This document shows positions 12,753 to 14,138 of a stretch of 14,138 nt of DNA, piece by piece. The stretch comes from Sphingobacterium sp. UBA1575 (GTDB taxonomy: Bacteria; Bacteroidota; Bacteroidia; Sphingobacteriales; Sphingobacteriaceae): contig DCOH01000003.1 of NCBI GenBank assembly GCA_002322865.1, positions 28,009-42,146 of the forward strand. The letters are read 5' to 3'. Below the pieces are notes generated by a model that was not told the origin of the DNA, did not search any database, and saw nothing but the letters and a program-made list of their open reading frames with translations. Both the position numbers and the translations under genes were made by a program. Position 1 is the first letter of the stretch. Every line of letters starts with the position of its first letter.

Positions 12753-12783
12753 AACGGCAATTCGCTCGAATTGCCGTTTTTTT
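12753..12783 (+). terminator. Strong terminator after the 56-residue gene
   Basis: AACGGCAATTCG followed by two bases and its exact reverse complement, then seven T residues. In RNA the loop would be GCTC or similar. It lies 13 bases beyond the stop of the convergent SusD-family gene, but on the minus strand the tract after the stem is CCTCATTTT, so it serves mainly the plus strand. Confidence 0.95.
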
Positions 12784-12795
12784 AATTTTGACTTA

Positions 12796-14138
12796 TTACC
12801 AACCAGGATTCTGCACTAATTTTTTACTTTTCTGTATTTCGTTTAGAGGGATTGGATACAAGTACATTTCACGAGTAAATGCTCTGTTTTCATACGAGGT
12901 TCGCTTAAAAAAGTCACTCTCTGTAGTTGCCCCCATATTCATTCCGTAAAACAATCCACCCTGGCCTCCTTTTCCTGCTTCATTTTCTGCAATCATCCAA
13001 CGACGAACATCAAAATATCGTTGCCCCTCAGTGGCTAATTCTACACGCATTTCTGCGCGGATAGCCTCCCGCTGTAAATCTTTATTACCAATGATCTGTG
13101 GCTTAATATCCTTCAATTTTGGAATACCAGCTCGCTCTCGGATCTTATCTATATATTCTAGAATCAAAGGATTACTTGGGTTCACTTCGTTCATTGCTTC
13201 TGCGTACAAGAGGTAGAATTCTGCCAAGCGGAAAATTATGGAAGGTCTATAATGACTTTTTGGAAAAGATCCCTGATTATGAACATTTCTTGAAATACGT
13301 TTATACAAAAGATACCCTGACCAAGGATGATCTGCTGCAGTATTATCATTTCCATTACCCCTATTGAATTTGACTACCCTATTAGTCAAATGCCATTTTC
13401 TACCATGATAAAATACCGTTTGATAGAATCGAGGTTCTCTATTAACCCACATTTTATAGGTGCCCACCTCTGTTCTACCGGTGACATCCTCCCCTGCTAC
13501 AGAGAATCCTTGTTCTGAATATTTAGGCGACTCTTCGATGGACAATCCATCGTTCATAAAAAAGTCGTCCACCAACTCCTGTGTAACTGCAATACAAGCA
13601 AATCCTGCATTTTCGGATCTTGGCGTAGATCGCCGATCAACACCTTCACCGTTTATGGCTCCCCAGGATTGATTTGGATTGGCCCAAATAATCTCTGAAT
13701 TATAAGACATGAACAATTCATATAATGATTTGTCAGGATCGTATACACCGTTGGTATTTACTTTATACAATTGATACTTTCCTGAATTGGCAAAGTCTAT
13801 AAATTCCTTAAGTGCAGCCTCTGCTTTATTCCATTTAGAGGGATCAGCAGCTGAAAACAACTTTTTTCCACTGGGATTCGTCAGTGCCAAGGATTCCTGG
13901 TAGCCACCATTGAACAATGGACTTGCTGCATAAAGGTGAAGTTTTGCTTTCACGGCTAAGGCTACGCCTTTTGTAGGTAAAGCCAAGTAATTCTGGTCGG
14001 TAATGAATTCATCCAATTCATTGGCTACAGCAGTCAATTCATTGGAGATAAAGTCCACGACCTCATCGATGGAATTACGTTCAAAATCAATGTCACTTCC
14101 AGACGGGTCTATTGATTTATCGATCACTGGAATCGGGC
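12796..14138 (-). CDS. SusD/RagB family outer-membrane lipoprotein, 5' end cut by window edge
   Basis: Glycan- or nutrient-binding lipoprotein that forms the lid of a SusC-type TonB-dependent transporter on the outer membrane. The frame runs open to the last base, so the start lies outside; 446 residues are visible and roughly 100-180 N-terminal ones, including signal peptide and lipid Cys, are missing. Family hallmarks are clear: SIDEVVDFISNELTAVANEL, then KGVALAVKAKLHLYAASPLFN, FRLAEFYLLYAEAMNE, IRERAGIP, RVELATEGQRYFDVRRWMIA and the terminal LYPIPLNEIQKSKKLVQNPGW. The GTG at 14127 is internal, not the start. A susC partner is expected upstream on the same strand, beyond the window. The substrate cannot be told from this part. 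No sulfatase or glycoside hydrolase gene follows it inside the window. Confidence 0.95.
   Translation of the reverse strand, partial: PIPVIDKSIDPSGSDIDFERNSIDEVVDFISNELTAVANELDEFITDQNYLALPTKGVALAVKAKLHLYAASPLFNGGYQESLALTNPSGKKLFSAADPSKWNKAEAALKEFIDFANSGKYQLYKVNTNGVYDPDKSLYELFMSYNSEIIWANPNQSWGAINGEGVDRRSTPRSENAGFACIAVTQELVDDFFMNDGLSIEESPKYSEQGFSVAGEDVTGRTEVGTYKMWVNREPRFYQTVFYHGRKWHLTNRVVKFNRGNGNDNTAADHPWSGYLLYKRISRNVHNQGSFPKSHYRPSIIFRLAEFYLLYAEAMNEVNPSNPLILEYIDKIRERAGIPKLKDIKPQIIGNKDLQREAIRAEMRVELATEGQRYFDVRRWMIAENEAGKGGQGGLFYGMNMGATTESDFFKRTSYENRAFTREMYLYPIPLNEIQKSKKLVQNPGW

Noticed and set aside
13119..13367. Plus-strand frames within 13031-13672
   Set aside because: They are antisense to the SusD-family gene, whose motifs and canonical C-terminus leave no doubt about the coding strand.

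Overview
The window looks like chromosomal DNA from a low-GC Bacteroidota, most likely a member of the Sphingobacteriaceae (Sphingobacterium/Pedobacter-like). The clues are a SusD-family lipoprotein, a PorT-like outer-membrane barrel, genes without Shine-Dalgarno sequences but with A/T-rich leaders, and several promoters of the Bacteroidota type (TTTG, about 19 bases, TAnnTTTG). The family placement is inferred from protein character, not from a database search.

Positions 1-2310 hold the end of a str-type ribosomal cluster: the C-terminal nine-tenths of fusA (EF-G), a strong hairpin, rpsJ (S10) and a terminator. No rplC follows; rpsJ is the last gene of the cluster here. Positions 2310-3118 (minus) carry an outer-membrane beta-barrel gene and, just beyond it, the last 20 codons of a second, lost copy. 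After a gene-free stretch come tRNA-Cys(GCA) and a 59-residue basic protein that appear to share one transcript (3437-3766). The convergent cutC gene ends inside that transcript's terminator.

Positions 4634-7140 hold an unrecognised helical protein, a truncated glycerophosphodiester phosphodiesterase fragment with its hairpins, and a divergent pair: a cysteine-synthase-family PLP enzyme (minus) and an Lrp/AsnC regulator (plus). The space between that pair carries spaced ATTCA/TGAAT inverted repeats that look like Lrp-type operators.

Positions 7140-11213 are the most distinctive part. A LexA/CI-like repressor (HTH plus S24-like fold, catalytic Ser and Lys apparently lost) is divergent from a 79-residue orphan protein and a 937-residue lipoprotein with a coiled coil and collagen-like Gly-X-Y segments. 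The two plus-strand genes have separate promoters of identical geometry, each with the same 17-bp operator (TACAAT-N5-ATTGTA) between the -33 and -7 boxes. I infer a small co-regulated surface-protein system under one repressor, possibly this one.

Positions 11214-14138 hold a possible 33-residue membrane microprotein, a clostripain-family (C11) protease lipoprotein, a 56-residue basic protein with its own -7 box and strong terminator, and the C-terminal part of a SusD-family protein on the minus strand whose start lies beyond the window. Its SusC partner, if present, would be further upstream.
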